Assembly (NCBI RefSeq): GCF_003151255.1
Contig: NZ_CP029481.1
Span: 1,860,001-1,924,000, forward strand
Direction: 5' to 3'
From: Microvirga sp. 17 mud 1-3
GTDB lineage: Bacteria; Pseudomonadota; Alphaproteobacteria; Rhizobiales; Beijerinckiaceae
Length of the DNA: 64,000 bases
Made by a program: the position numbers and the translations under genes. Positions 37,946 through 46,688 of this stretch are shown here, in pieces. Numbering within the stretch: position 1 is the stretch's first letter; each line of letters starts with the position of its first letter. A model generated the notes under the pieces. It saw only the letters and a list, made by a program, of their open reading frames with translations. It made no database searches and had not been told where the DNA came from.

Positions 37946-38356
37946 ATGAAACAGTTTTGGATTCAGTTCTTCACCTGGTGGAACGGGACGACCCTCGGCA
38001 CCCGATTCTACACCTGGCGCCGCGGCCAGTTCGTCGGCACGGACGAGTTCGGCAACAAATACTACCGGGCCATGGGGCCCCTGATCGACCCCTCGGTTGG
38101 CCCCGAGCGGCGCTGGGTGGTCTATAATGGCGACATGGATGCCTCCCGGGTGCCCCCCGGCTGGCGCGCCTGGCTCTGTCACAATTTCGACCTTCCCCCG
38201 AGCGAGGAGCCCTATACGCCCCGCGAGTGGGAGAAGCCCTACATTCCCAACATGACCGGCACGACCATGGCCTACCGGCCCAAGGGCTCCATGCTGTCCA
38301 CCGGCAAGCGGCCCTCCGCGACCGGAGACTACGTTCCCTGGTCGCCGGGCGAGTAG
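37946..38356 (+). CDS. NDUFA12-family complex I accessory subunit
   Basis: A 136-residue protein homologous to NDUFA12 (B17.2), an accessory subunit on the peripheral arm of NADH:ubiquinone oxidoreductase that alphaproteobacteria share with mitochondria. The core reads FFTWWNGTTLGTRFYTWRRG (about 7-26), EFGNKYYRAMG, RRWVVYNGDMDASRVPPGW (about 55-73) and YTPREWEKPYIPNMTGT. It ends in a Gly/Pro-rich tail with DYVPWSPGE. I use the ATG at 37946; a TTG at 37922 would add eight residues. The nearest neighbours downstream include the DUF2155 gene, the usual alphaproteobacterial arrangement. Confidence 0.93.
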   Translation: MKQFWIQFFTWWNGTTLGTRFYTWRRGQFVGTDEFGNKYYRAMGPLIDPSVGPERRWVVYNGDMDASRVPPGWRAWLCHNFDLPPSEEPYTPREWEKPYIPNMTGTTMAYRPKGSMLSTGKRPSATGDYVPWSPGE

Positions 38357-38376
38357 GAGAGGGTTCCTCCAGCGTC

Positions 38377-38610
38377 ATGTTGAACAGCCAGAGACCCAAG
38401 ACCTGCGTGGAATGCGGCCTGCCCTTCGGGCATACCGATTTCACCTATTACGCGGGCGACGTTCAGAAGGGGCCGGCCTATTGGTCTGACCAGGGCATCC
38501 TGTGCTCCCTTGCCTGTTCGGCCGCCCATTTCGACCGGCGCCAGGACGAAGGTAATCCGATGACCGAGCCCGCGCGGGATCCTTTCGAGAAGCGCTCGTT
38601 CTTCGGCTGA
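38377..38610 (+). CDS. Small zinc-ribbon-like protein of unknown function
   Basis: A 77-residue cytosolic protein with CVECGLPFGHTDFTYYAGDV (CxxC at about 10-13) and ILCSLACSAAHFDRR (CxxxC at about 43-47), so four Cys can make one zinc site. The C-terminus is polar (EPARDPFEKRSFFG). The ATG at 38377 has no strong ribosome binding site, and the stop of the NDUFA12 gene is 20 bp before it, so coupling is likely. I do not recognise the family. The frame is open upstream to 38227 but that part overlaps the previous gene in another frame and is a shadow. Confidence 0.6.
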   Translation: MLNSQRPKTCVECGLPFGHTDFTYYAGDVQKGPAYWSDQGILCSLACSAAHFDRRQDEGNPMTEPARDPFEKRSFFG

Positions 38611-38619
38611 GAAGGTCCG

Positions 38620-39243
38620 TCAATTCTTCTCTGGCGGGTGAAAATAAGACTGAGGCCGCATCGGCGCCTCGGCGAACAGGCCGAAGGCCTGGATAACCTG
38701 TCCCTTCAGCACTTCCAGGTCGCGCGCCACGCCCACTCCCTTCAGCACGCCGCCCCGGGAATCCGGATCAGGGTCCCGATAGGTCCCACCATCGCCGAGG
38801 CTGCAGTTCTGGCAGCGGATGGGCCCCAGGATCTGAGCGCCCCGGCCGATTCGGTTGGAGAGGTTCAGCGATCCGCCACCGAGAAGGCGCGCCCCCGCGC
38901 CGACAGTGATGTCCGCTCCCCGTTCTGCCTTGATCGTAAAGCCGCCCTCGTCCCCGATCTCGACCCCGGGGCCGATCTCAATCCGCCCCCCCTTGGAGAC
39001 AATGCGGGTGCCTGGGAAGCATATGGTCCCGGCCGCAAGGGAGAGATGACCGCCGTCCAGGCATTGCAGCACGGTTCCAGGCCAGAGCGCGACGCCTTCC
39101 GCCAAAGAGATGCCGGGCGAGACCAAGACGGAATGGGGTGCGGGAATCGTCACGCCCCGGTCGGCGAGCCTTATGGTCTCGTCGAGGGTCAGGAATCCGA
39201 GCGCGCGGCGGGCCGCGTCGGTGGTCAGGCAGGGCGTGTCCAT
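38620..39243 (-). CDS. Beta-helix / hexapeptide-like protein of unknown function
   Basis: A 207-residue protein whose middle (about residues 45-150) is built from short regular strands: GISLAEGVALWPGTVLQC, GGHLSLAAGTICFPGTRIV, GGRIEIGPGVEIGDEGGFTI, GADITVGAGARLLGGGSLN and NRIGRGAQILGP. This resembles left-handed beta-helix or bactofilin-like folds more than an enzyme. The Cys pair in IRCQNCSLGDGG follows the helix. The N-terminus is a polar region (TDAARRALGFLTLDETIRL) and there is no signal peptide. No acyltransferase catalytic His is evident. Convergent with the zinc-ribbon gene, 10 bp away. Confidence 0.65.
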   Translation of the reverse strand: MDTPCLTTDAARRALGFLTLDETIRLADRGVTIPAPHSVLVSPGISLAEGVALWPGTVLQCLDGGHLSLAAGTICFPGTRIVSKGGRIEIGPGVEIGDEGGFTIKAERGADITVGAGARLLGGGSLNLSNRIGRGAQILGPIRCQNCSLGDGGTYRDPDPDSRGGVLKGVGVARDLEVLKGQVIQAFGLFAEAPMRPQSYFHPPEKN

Positions 39244-39408
39244 GGGGGCTCCGGAGAGTGAAGAGGGCGCGAGAGTAAATTATCCGCCGCGGAACGCCAT
39301 CCTGCCGAGACTTGCCCTTTTTCGAACACCGTTGCCGTGTTAACGCGTCCCCACGACGCAGGAGACGGCCATGCAGGCCGCCGACCTTGAAGGGCGCGGG
39401 CGAGGACT

Positions 39409-40023
39409 ATGACATTCGGTTGGAAGCGGGCCGTTCTGCTGCTCGCCATCGTGACGGGCAGCGCTGGTGCGGCCCATGCGGACAGAATCAAGAACCCCAC
39501 AGGCGTCTTCTCGGGGCTCGACAAGATCACCGGGCGAATCGTGTCCTTCGAGGTTGCGATCGGCGAGACCGTTCAGTTCGGCTCCCTGCAGATGAAGGCG
39601 GATGTCTGCTTCACCAAGCCGCCGACCGAAAACCCCAACACCACTTCTTTCGTGGAGGTCGACGACACCTCCGCCAACGGCAAGCCTCATAGGGTCTTTT
39701 CGGGCTGGATGTTTTCCGGAAGCCCCGGCCTACACGGCATCGAGCACCCGGTCTACGATATCTGGCTGGTGGATTGCAAAGGCGGCACGGAGGTGATTCC
39801 CGAGCCGAAGGAGGTGGCCGAGGAGCCGCCGCCCCTCGATCCGGTCCAGCCCCGCCCGGTCGAGGCCTCACGGCCCGGCGACATCATGAGCCCGCCGGTC
39901 GCTCCCGCGCAGGCGGCGCCCGCGCCACCGCCCGCCGAGGTCGCTCCCGTGCCTCGCCAGCAGCCTGTCCGCCGCGCTCCGGCGGTGCCCGTTATTCGCA
40001 ACGACCGGACCAACGACCGCTAG
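39409..40023 (+). CDS. DUF2155 family secreted protein
   Basis: A 204-residue exported protein. The signal peptide covers residues 1-25 (VLLLAIVTGSAGAAHAD). The DUF2155 domain follows at about 27-127: NPTGVFSGLDKITGRIVSFE, GSLQMKADVCFTKPPTENP, FSGWMFSGSPGLHGIEHPVY and DIWLVDC. The rest, from about 130, is a Pro/Ala-rich tail (EEPPPLDPVQPRP and similar), probably disordered in the periplasm. Two Cys (about 65 and 124) could form a disulfide. The family is a marker of alphaproteobacteria and its function is unknown; its position near NDUFA12 and aat is conserved in many of them. Confidence 0.92.
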   Translation: MTFGWKRAVLLLAIVTGSAGAAHADRIKNPTGVFSGLDKITGRIVSFEVAIGETVQFGSLQMKADVCFTKPPTENPNTTSFVEVDDTSANGKPHRVFSGWMFSGSPGLHGIEHPVYDIWLVDCKGGTEVIPEPKEVAEEPPPLDPVQPRPVEASRPGDIMSPPVAPAQAAPAPPPAEVAPVPRQQPVRRAPAVPVIRNDRTNDR

Positions 40024-40051
40024 CGAGATCGAGGCTGGCCCGGCCGCCGCC

Positions 40052-40735
40052 TCAGGCAACCATCGGCTCGGAAAGTGCGGCAAGAACCTCTGCGCCGCTC
40101 ACGGAGACGTTCGGCGGCCAGACATCCCACACGGCATCGAGCTCCATGGCCGTGCGAAGCATCTGCTTGTAGGTGCGGCGCGGGATCTCAACGGCGCCGA
40201 ACTGGGCCAGATGGGGGGTTACGAACTGGGTGTCGAGCAAGGTGAAGCCGCCGCGCCTGAGGCGCGCCACCAGATACGCGAGGGCGACCTTGGAGGCGTC
40301 CCGCTCCACATGGAACATGCTCTCGCCGAAGAAGGCACTGCGCAGGCGGACCCCGTAAAGCCCTCCAACCAACCGACCCAGCTCATAGACCTCGACCGTG
40401 TGGCAATAGCCCGTATCGAAGAGTTCCCCGTAAAGCTCGCGGATACGCCGGCTGATCCAGGTCTTCTCCCGGTCCGGCCCCGGGGCGGCGCAGCCCTCGA
40501 TGACCGCGTCGAAATCCTGATCGATCTTCACCTCGAACCTGTCCGACCGGAGGGTGCGGGCGAGTCGCTTAGGGATGTGAAAGCTATCCAGCGGGATGAT
40601 ACCCCGCTCCCGCGGCTCGACCCAGAAAAGCGAAGGATCGTCCGCATCTTCTGCCATGGGAAAAATTCCCGCGGCATAGGCCCTGAGGAGGATCTCAGGG
40701 GTGATTTCAAGAGCGCGATCCGAAGCTCTGCTCAT
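40052..40735 (-). CDS. aat: Leucyl/phenylalanyl-tRNA--protein transferase
   Basis: Aat adds Leu or Phe to proteins with an N-terminal Arg or Lys, marking them for ClpS-ClpAP degradation. The 227-residue length and the blocks [20 protein letters not shown] (about 14-33), [20 protein letters not shown] (about 39-58), the [20 protein letters not shown] region, [20 protein letters not shown] and [19 protein letters not shown] are diagnostic. The C-terminal FxxxxxSVSG tail is normal. The gene converges on DUF2155. It follows accC on the same strand after a 307-bp gap, so it probably has its own promoter. Confidence 0.95.
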   Translation of the reverse strand: MSRASDRALEITPEILLRAYAAGIFPMAEDADDPSLFWVEPRERGIIPLDSFHIPKRLARTLRSDRFEVKIDQDFDAVIEGCAAPGPDREKTWISRRIRELYGELFDTGYCHTVEVYELGRLVGGLYGVRLRSAFFGESMFHVERDASKVALAYLVARLRRGGFTLLDTQFVTPHLAQFGAVEIPRRTYKQMLRTAMELDAVWDVWPPNVSVSGAEVLAALSEPMVA

Positions 40736-41042
40736 CGACGAAGACCTAATGCCTGCATGATGACCAAAAAATAGGGCGCCGGGAAGGGATTATCAGCCAG
40801 GATCCGTGCGGAACATGTATTTCGATGCGACCCAGGTGACAGGCCAAGCCAGGCTGAGAAAAAGCACCGCTCATCGAGGGAAAGGGGGACTGGCCCCGCT
40901 CCATGATGCGCGGGCCGCAATCCATCGGCGTCGCATCAGAGGCCCTATCCGCTCAGGAGGAGGCGGGCGTCACCTCCGGCCTCTCTCAGCGGGCGAAGTG
41001 CGCCCTCAAGAGGCCGAAGGAGGTTATCACTAGACCTCTATA
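40736..41042. other. Intergenic region between accC and aat
   Basis: About 307 bp between two minus-strand genes. A minus-strand frame at 40732-40920 overlaps the aat start and has no ribosome binding site, so I do not call it. I see no hairpin with a T-tract or other recognisable element. Confidence 0.5.
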
Positions 41043-42404
41043 TCAAGCAGGCTCGCCCTCGATCCCGCCGGTCTTGAGGAAGTTCTCGAGCCAGTGGATG
41101 TCGTATTGGCCGTTCTGGATATCCGGGTTGCGGACCAGGGTCCGGAACAGGGGGAGCGTGGTGTCGACGCCGTCCACTACGAACTCGTCGAGGGCGCGGC
41201 GCAGGCGCATGAGGCACTCATTGCGGGTGCGGCCATGCACGATGAGCTTGCCGACGAGGGAATCGTAGTGAGGAGGGATGCGGTAGCCCTGATAGGCCGC
41301 CGAATCCACGCGCACACCAAGTCCGCCCGGAGGATGGAAGTAGCTGATCGTTCCGGGCGAGGGGCGGAAGGTGGAGTGGTGCTCCGCGTTTACGCGGCAC
41401 TCGATCGCGTGGCCCTCGATCTTGATGTCGCTCTGCTTCACCGAAAGCGGGGCGCCCGCCGCCACGCGGATCTGCTCATTCACCAGATCGATGCCGGTGA
41501 TCATCTCGGTGACCGGATGCTCCACCTGGATGCGGGTGTTCATCTCGATGAAGTAGAACTCACCGTCCTCGTAGAGGAACTCGATGGTGCCAGCACCGGC
41601 GTATTTCAGCTCCTGCATCGCCTTTGCGACGACGCCGCCGATGCGTTCGCGCATCTCGACGTTGAGGGCCGGGGAGGGCCCTTCTTCCCAGACCTTCTGG
41701 TGGCGCCGCTGGAGCGAGCAGTCGCGCTCGCCGAGATGGATGGCGTTGCCCTTGCCGTCGCCCAGCACCTGGATCTCGATGTGGCGCGGCTTCTCGAGAT
41801 ATTTCTCGATATAGACCGCGTCATCGCCGAAGGCCGCCTTGGCTTCGGTCCTGGCGGTCTGGAGGGCATGGACGAGGTCTTCCTCCGTGCGCGCCACCTT
41901 CATGCCGCGCCCGCCGCCGCCGGCGGCCGCCTTGATGATGACCGGGTAGCCGATATCCTTGGCGACGCGCTTGGCTTCTTCCTCGTCGGTGATGCCACCT
42001 TCGGAGCCGGGCACGCATGGGATGCCGAGGCGCTTTGCGGTACGCTTGGCCTCGATCTTGTCACCCATAATGCGGATATGCTCGGCCTTGGGGCCGATAA
42101 AGGCGATGCGGTGATGCTCCAGCACCTCGGCGAAGCGGGCGTTCTCCGAGAGGAACCCATAACCGGGATGGATGGCGTCCGCGCCCGTGATTTCACAGGC
42201 GGCGATCAGGGCCGGAATGTTGAGGTAGCTGTCGCGGGCGGCCGGCGGCCCGATGCAGACGCTCTCGTCCGCCAGGCGCACGTGCATGGCGTCCGCGTCG
42301 GCCGTGGAATGGACCGCGACGGTGGCAATGCCGAGCTCCTTCGCGGCGCGCAGAATGCGTAGGGCGATCTCGCCGCGGTTGGCGATGAGAATCTTGTCGA
42401 ACAT
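41043..42404 (-). CDS. accC: Acetyl-CoA carboxylase, biotin carboxylase subunit
   Basis: AccC carboxylates the biotin on AccB with ATP and bicarbonate, the first step of fatty-acid synthesis. The 453-residue protein begins [20 protein letters not shown], as in E. coli AccC. It shows the ATP-grasp glycine loop [15 protein letters not shown] (about 157-171), [40 protein letters not shown] and the catalytic [20 protein letters not shown] (about 284-303). I chose the ATG at 42404; a GTG at 42413 would give a GTGA overlap with accB. accB lies immediately upstream on the same strand. Confidence 0.97.
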   Translation of the reverse strand: MFDKILIANRGEIALRILRAAKELGIATVAVHSTADADAMHVRLADESVCIGPPAARDSYLNIPALIAACEITGADAIHPGYGFLSENARFAEVLEHHRIAFIGPKAEHIRIMGDKIEAKRTAKRLGIPCVPGSEGGITDEEEAKRVAKDIGYPVIIKAAAGGGGRGMKVARTEEDLVHALQTARTEAKAAFGDDAVYIEKYLEKPRHIEIQVLGDGKGNAIHLGERDCSLQRRHQKVWEEGPSPALNVEMRERIGGVVAKAMQELKYAGAGTIEFLYEDGEFYFIEMNTRIQVEHPVTEMITGIDLVNEQIRVAAGAPLSVKQSDIKIEGHAIECRVNAEHHSTFRPSPGTISYFHPPGGLGVRVDSAAYQGYRIPPHYDSLVGKLIVHGRTRNECLMRLRRALDEFVVDGVDTTLPLFRTLVRNPDIQNGQYDIHWLENFLKTGGIEGEPA

Positions 42405-42409
42405 CGCGC

Positions 42410-42889
42410 TCACTCGATCACGAGCAGCGGCTCGCCGTATTCGACCGGCGTTCCGTCCTCTACCATAATGGCCGTCACAGTGCCGCTGCGCGGAGCCGTG
42501 ATTTCATTGAAGGTCTTCATGGCCTCGACCAGGAGGACCTTGTCGCCAGCCTGAACCTTCGAGCCGATTTCGACAAACGGCTTCGCGTCCGGCGAGGGGC
42601 GGCGATAGGCGGTGCCGACCATGGGCGACAGCACGGCGCCCGGATGGGCGGCGGCCGACTTGGCGCCTGTCGCGACCGCTTCCGCAGCCATCGGAGGAGG
42701 CGCCATCACGGGCGGCGGAGCCGCCATGGAGGGTGCCGCAACCGGCACGGTGACCGCCGCCGTGATGGTTCTCGCCACGCGGATGCGAAGGTCGCCCTTC
42801 TCCACTTCGATCTCGGTGAGATCGGTATCGGCGATCAGTGACGCCAGCTCACGCACGAGATCGGGATCGAAAGGGTTATCCTTGGCCAT
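42410..42889 (-). CDS. accB: Acetyl-CoA carboxylase, biotin carboxyl carrier protein
   Basis: AccB carries biotin between carboxylase and transferase. The 159-residue protein has an N-terminal helical region ([20 protein letters not shown]), a long Ala/Pro/Met linker (about 50-80) and a C-terminal biotinyl domain with the site [10 protein letters not shown], where Lys of EAMK is biotinylated. Here the residue after Lys is Thr-Phe rather than the usual Met/Leu. The ATG at 42889 has AGGTGA upstream; a GTG at 42898 is less likely. It is the middle gene of aroQ-accB-accC on the minus strand, with 27 bp from aroQ, a common alphaproteobacterial order. Confidence 0.96.
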   Translation of the reverse strand: MAKDNPFDPDLVRELASLIADTDLTEIEVEKGDLRIRVARTITAAVTVPVAAPSMAAPPPVMAPPPMAAEAVATGAKSAAAHPGAVLSPMVGTAYRRPSPDAKPFVEIGSKVQAGDKVLLVEAMKTFNEITAPRSGTVTAIMVEDGTPVEYGEPLLVIE

Positions 42890-42916
42890 GGGGCTCACCT
42901 CTTATCGTTGAGGAAT

Positions 42917-43384
42917 TCAGTGGGTGGAGGGCTTCGCCTGCTGCGCCCGCTCGACCATGACGCGGTGAATGGCCTCCAGGCCGAGCACGTAGCTCATGGG
43001 GCCGAAACCGCAGATCACGCCCACAGAGACCGGGGCGATGAGCGAGCGATGACGAAAGTCCTCGCGGGCATGAACGTTCGAAAGATGGATCTCGACCGTG
43101 GGAGCGGCGCTGCCGGAGATGGCGTCCCGCAGAGCGATCGAGGTGTGGGTATAGGCGCCGGCATTGATGACGACACCTGCTCCCTGGGCTCCCGCCTCCT
43201 GGATCCAGTCGACCAACTGTCCTTCGTGGTTCGACTGACGGAAGGTAAGCGAGAGGCCCAGCGCTTCCGCCTTCTCTCGGACGAGCCGCTCGATATCCTG
43301 CAGGGTCAACCGGCCGTAGACTTCCGGCTCCCGGCGACCGAGCAGGTTGAGGTTCGGTCCGTTGAGAACGTGGACGTTGATCAT
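42917..43384 (-). CDS. aroQ: 3-dehydroquinate dehydratase, type II
   Basis: AroQ dehydrates 3-dehydroquinate in the shikimate pathway. The 155-residue protein shows the type II blocks: [20 protein letters not shown] (Asn-rich start; catalytic Tyr about 23), the lid [16 protein letters not shown] (about 49-64), [18 protein letters not shown] (about 72-89) and [20 protein letters not shown] (catalytic His about 98). The family forms dodecamers. It is the first gene of the aroQ-accB-accC unit. Confidence 0.97.
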   Translation of the reverse strand: MINVHVLNGPNLNLLGRREPEVYGRLTLQDIERLVREKAEALGLSLTFRQSNHEGQLVDWIQEAGAQGAGVVINAGAYTHTSIALRDAISGSAAPTVEIHLSNVHAREDFRHRSLIAPVSVGVICGFGPMSYVLGLEAIHRVMVERAQQAKPSTH

Positions 43385-43546
43385 GCGCGTGGAGCGTTCC
43401 AGAAAGCTCCGGAGAATGGAGCCGAAACGCCCTCTTAGCCAAAAGGCGGAGCTGGGGGAAGGGGAAAACCAAGCCTTTCCAAAGCTTAGCTTGGGGCTGG
43501 CCCGGTCTGCGGGGCGGGAACCGCCCCGCCCGGACGGCCACTTCGG

Positions 43547-44323
43547 TCAGCAATTCGCCTTGCCGCAACGGCGCACATTGGCGACCACTTGCTTCAAAGG
43601 CTCCAGCCCAACCGCGCCGGGGATGACCTCATCGCCGATGATGAAGGCCGGGGTGCCTGTAAGGCCGAGCTTGTCGCCGAGGCCGGCATTCTCCTGGAGG
43701 GCGCTGCGCACGTCGGAGCCGGCCATGTCCTTCTGAAGGCGGGCTGTGTCGAGGCCCATCTCCTTGGCGACCGCGAGCGCGCGCTCGCCGTTCACCCGGC
43801 CACGGGTTCCCAGGAGCTTGATGTGGTATTCGAACAGCTTCTCGCCCTGGATCTGGTTCCGGACCGCAAGCCCGACCCTGCTGGCCTCGATGGAATCCGG
43901 CCCGAGGACCGGGAAATCCTTGAGCACCACCCGCAGCTTCGGGTCGCTCTTGATGAGGGTCTGGACGTCGTTGAGCGCCTGTTTGCAATAGCCGCAATTG
44001 TAATCGAAGAACTCGACCAGGGTGACGTCGCCGGACGGGTTTCCGACCACGAAGGAGTGGGATGCGTTGTAAAGGATATCCCGCGTCTCCTTCAGGGCAC
44101 TGGCCTGGGCGACGCGTTGGCTCTCGGCCTGACGCTTCTCGAGCTCCGCAATAACCTCCTGGAGGAGTTCCGGATTCTTGAGCAGGTAATCGCGGACGAT
44201 CTCGCCGATGGCCTGGCGCTGCTGGTCCGAGAACTCGGCCTTCTGGGCCATGGCCGGGGCGCCGAATGCGACGGCCCCGAGAATGAGGGCGGCCTGGAAG
44301 GATCTGAAGAGCGGGAAACGCAT
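43547..44323 (-). CDS. DsbA-family thiol:disulfide oxidoreductase, ScsC/Com1-like
   Basis: A 258-residue periplasmic protein with a signal peptide (residues 1-24, ending PAMAQ). An N-terminal helical region follows (FSDQQRQAIGEIVRDYLLKN, about 28-47), as in trimeric ScsC-type proteins. The thioredoxin-fold core has the active site FDYNCGYCKQAL (CGYC, about residues 106-109) and the cis-Pro loop GLTGTPAFIIGDEV near the C-terminus. The start ATG at 44323 has AAGGA upstream; the frame could begin at 44431 but that part is Arg-rich and unlike a leader. The protein probably forms or isomerises disulfides; direction is uncertain. A 220-bp gap separates it from the divergent aminotransferase. Confidence 0.92.
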   Translation of the reverse strand: MRFPLFRSFQAALILGAVAFGAPAMAQKAEFSDQQRQAIGEIVRDYLLKNPELLQEVIAELEKRQAESQRVAQASALKETRDILYNASHSFVVGNPSGDVTLVEFFDYNCGYCKQALNDVQTLIKSDPKLRVVLKDFPVLGPDSIEASRVGLAVRNQIQGEKLFEYHIKLLGTRGRVNGERALAVAKEMGLDTARLQKDMAGSDVRSALQENAGLGDKLGLTGTPAFIIGDEVIPGAVGLEPLKQVVANVRRCGKANC

Positions 44324-44543
44324 TGTCCGTCCTTTGCGGAAGCTTGGCCTGGATGGAGCGCGGGCTCGGCTCCGCATCCGGCCGGGAACGATCGGGTCGC
44401 GGCTCGGTCGAAGGGCGCCGCGGACAGCCATATGGGGTGAGAGTTACGGGTTTGCCGCCGGAGCGTCAATTCACGGCTTCGTTGATGGTATGGGGCAGGG
44501 CGATGCTTGAGGCGCCGCGCCCAAGACGGTACGAGAGCCTGCC

Positions 44544-45734
44544 ATGACCAAGTCCTTGCCCAATCTGCCCCAGCCCCTCGTCGCCCGCCGCATGGAGCGC
44601 GTCTCCTCCTTCCTGGCCATGGACGTGCTCAGCGCGGCCGCCGCCAAGGAGAGAAGGGGCGACAGCGTCGTCCATATGGAAGTCGGCCAGCCATCCGCGC
44701 CAGCGCCGCGGGCCGCCCGTGAGGCCGCCAGGGCCGCGCTCGACCATGGCCGTATCGGCTATACGGAAGCCCTCGGCATGGCTTCGCTGCGCGAGCGCAT
44801 CGCCCGGCACTACCGGGACACCTACGGCGTGAGCCTTTCGCCCGAGCGGGTGGTGGTCACCACCGGCTCTTCGGCCGGCTTCGTCCTGGCTTTTCTGAGC
44901 CTCTTCGACCGTGGCCAGCGGGTCGCCATCACGGCTCCCGGTTACCCGGCCTATCGCAACATCCTGGAAGCCCTCGATCTGGAGCCCGTGGTTATCCCGC
45001 TCACGAAGGCCGATGGCTGGATCATGACGGCCGAAGCGGTGGAGCGGGCCCATGCGGCGAAGCCCCTGCACGGGATCCTGGCCATGAGCCCGGCCAACCC
45101 CTCCGGCACGATGATCGGCCGGGATGCCCTACGGGAACTCGGGGAGACCTGCCGCCGGCTCGGCCTCTGGTTCGTCTCCGATGAGATCTATCACGGGCTG
45201 ACCTATGGCGAGCCGGCGACCACGGCGCTTGCCAGCGACGACGATGCGGTCGTGATCAACTCGTTCTCGAAATACTACTGCATGACCGGGTGGCGGATCG
45301 GCTGGATCGTCGTGCCGGAGCGCCTCGTGCGCCCCATCGAGCGGCTGGCCCAAAATCTCTACATCTCCCCGCCCTACCTGTCCCAGGTGGCGGCGCTCGC
45401 GGCCTTCGACGCCATCGACGAGCTGGAAGCTGTAAAAGCGGGATATGCGGCCAACCGGGCCATGCTCCTGGAGGAGCTGCCGCGTCTCGGGATCACCGAG
45501 ATGCATCCGGTGGACGGCGCCTTCTACATCTATGCGGACATCGCCCGCTTCACGAACGACTCCATCGGTTTCGCCCGGCGGATGCTGGAGGAGACCGGCG
45601 TCGCCGCAACGCCGGGCCTCGATTTCGACCCGACCGAGGGCCAGCATTACCTGCGCCTGTCCTTTGCCGGCTCGGAGACCGACTGCCGCGAGGCGGTGCG
45701 ACGCCTGAAAACCTGGATGGGGAAAGCCGAGTAA
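44544..45734 (+). CDS. Class I/II PLP-dependent aminotransferase
   Basis: A 396-residue cytosolic enzyme of the aspartate-aminotransferase fold. The blocks are GYTEALGMASLRERIARHYR (about 73-92), TTGSSAGFVLAFLSLFDRG (about 111-129), YPAYRNILEALDLEPV, MSPANPSGTMIG (about 178-189, Asn/Asp binding pyridine nitrogen), LWFVSDEIYHGLTY and the PLP-lysine motif NSFSKYYCMTGWRIGWIV (about 236-253, Lys in SK). The last conserved Arg is in LRLSFAGS. The amino donor cannot be named from sequence; it resembles the broad aspartate/tyrosine-type enzymes of alphaproteobacteria. It is 33 bp from the hydrolase gene downstream. Confidence 0.92.
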   Translation: MTKSLPNLPQPLVARRMERVSSFLAMDVLSAAAAKERRGDSVVHMEVGQPSAPAPRAAREAARAALDHGRIGYTEALGMASLRERIARHYRDTYGVSLSPERVVVTTGSSAGFVLAFLSLFDRGQRVAITAPGYPAYRNILEALDLEPVVIPLTKADGWIMTAEAVERAHAAKPLHGILAMSPANPSGTMIGRDALRELGETCRRLGLWFVSDEIYHGLTYGEPATTALASDDDAVVINSFSKYYCMTGWRIGWIVVPERLVRPIERLAQNLYISPPYLSQVAALAAFDAIDELEAVKAGYAANRAMLLEELPRLGITEMHPVDGAFYIYADIARFTNDSIGFARRMLEETGVAATPGLDFDPTEGQHYLRLSFAGSETDCREAVRRLKTWMGKAE

Positions 45735-45767
45735 GGCCTTCCTGCCGCGACGAAATCCCGAATTGTC

Positions 45768-46619
45768 ATGACCGTCATGAACTCTGCTTATTCCGATGCG
45801 CCGCGCCATTGTGCCATCGGCGAGGATATCTTTCCCTATTCGGATGTCGGCTCGGGCACGCCCGTGCTGTTCCTCCACGGCGCCCTCGGCGACCGGCGAA
45901 CATGGGCGCCCCACGGGGACATCCTGTCCAGTCGCTTCCGCTGCCTCTCCCTGACGCAGCGCTACTTTGGAGACGCGCCCTGGCGTCCTGACGGGCCCCC
46001 GTTCGGTGTCGCGACCCATGCGCGCGATCTTGTGACCTTCGTTGAGGCATTAGGGATAGGACCTGTCGCTCTTGTCGCTTGGTCCTATGCGGGGCATGTG
46101 GCGCTCGAAGCCGCGGCCAGCAGGCCAGATCTCTTCCGCCGGATCCTGGCCTACGAGCCGGGTGTGCGCTCGATTCCGTTGCCTCCCGACGATCTCGCCC
46201 GGTTCGGTGAGGATGCGCATGCCATGTTCGGGCCGATCTTCGCGACGGCCGGGCAGGGCGATTGGGAGCAGGCCGTCCGGCTACTGATCGATGCTTCCGG
46301 CGGCCCCGGCCACTTCGATGCGGAGCCTGCCGAGCGGCGGCGGGTGAAGCTGGAGAACGCCCACACGATGCCGCTGCTCCTGGCCCAGGAGGAGCCTCCG
46401 GCCATGAGTTGCGAGACCCTCGGCGCGTTGCCGATGCCCGTCACGGTCGCCTGGGGTGAGCGGACGCGACCTCTGTTCAGGATCCCGGCGCGGGCGGTCG
46501 CACGATGCATTGGAAACGGGCGGGCCGTGGAGGTGCCGGGAGTCGGACATCTCTGGCCCGATGAGGATCCCCAGGCCTTCGCGGCCTTCGTGGCCCATTG
46601 GCTCGACGATATGCTCTGA
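45768..46619 (+). CDS. Alpha/beta-hydrolase fold protein
   Basis: A 283-residue protein. The oxyanion-hole strand is VLFLHGALGDRRTWAPHGDI (about 28-47) and the nucleophile elbow is VALVAWSYAGHVALEAAASR (about 102-121), with Ser in W-S-Y-A instead of the canonical G-x-S-x-G. An acid and the final His sit near VEVPGVGHLWPDEDP (His about 264). There is no signal peptide. It resembles hydrolases and haloperoxidase-like proteins of the family, but the substrate is not clear. A start at 45777 is possible. It is probably cotranscribed with the aminotransferase and ends in a strong terminator shared with rne. Confidence 0.85.
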   Translation: MTVMNSAYSDAPRHCAIGEDIFPYSDVGSGTPVLFLHGALGDRRTWAPHGDILSSRFRCLSLTQRYFGDAPWRPDGPPFGVATHARDLVTFVEALGIGPVALVAWSYAGHVALEAAASRPDLFRRILAYEPGVRSIPLPPDDLARFGEDAHAMFGPIFATAGQGDWEQAVRLLIDASGGPGHFDAEPAERRRVKLENAHTMPLLLAQEEPPAMSCETLGALPMPVTVAWGERTRPLFRIPARAVARCIGNGRAVEVPGVGHLWPDEDPQAFAAFVAHWLDDML

Positions 46620-46654
46620 CGGTGGGCCAGTTCTCCGATTGAAGGCCCGCCAAA

Positions 46655-46684
46655 AAAATCCCCGGCTCTGAGGCCGGGGATTTT
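46655..46684. terminator. Strong bidirectional terminator between hydrolase and rne
   Basis: AAAATCCCCGGC (46655-46666) pairs perfectly with GCCGGGGATTTT (46673-46684) around a 6-base loop. It is preceded by seven A (46652-46658) and followed by TTTTCGTTTT, so it works in both directions. Confidence 0.92.
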
Positions 46685-46688
46685 CGTT

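Noticed and set aside
40732..40920. A small protein upstream of aat
   Set aside because: It overlaps the aat start, has no ribosome binding site and no recognisable motif.
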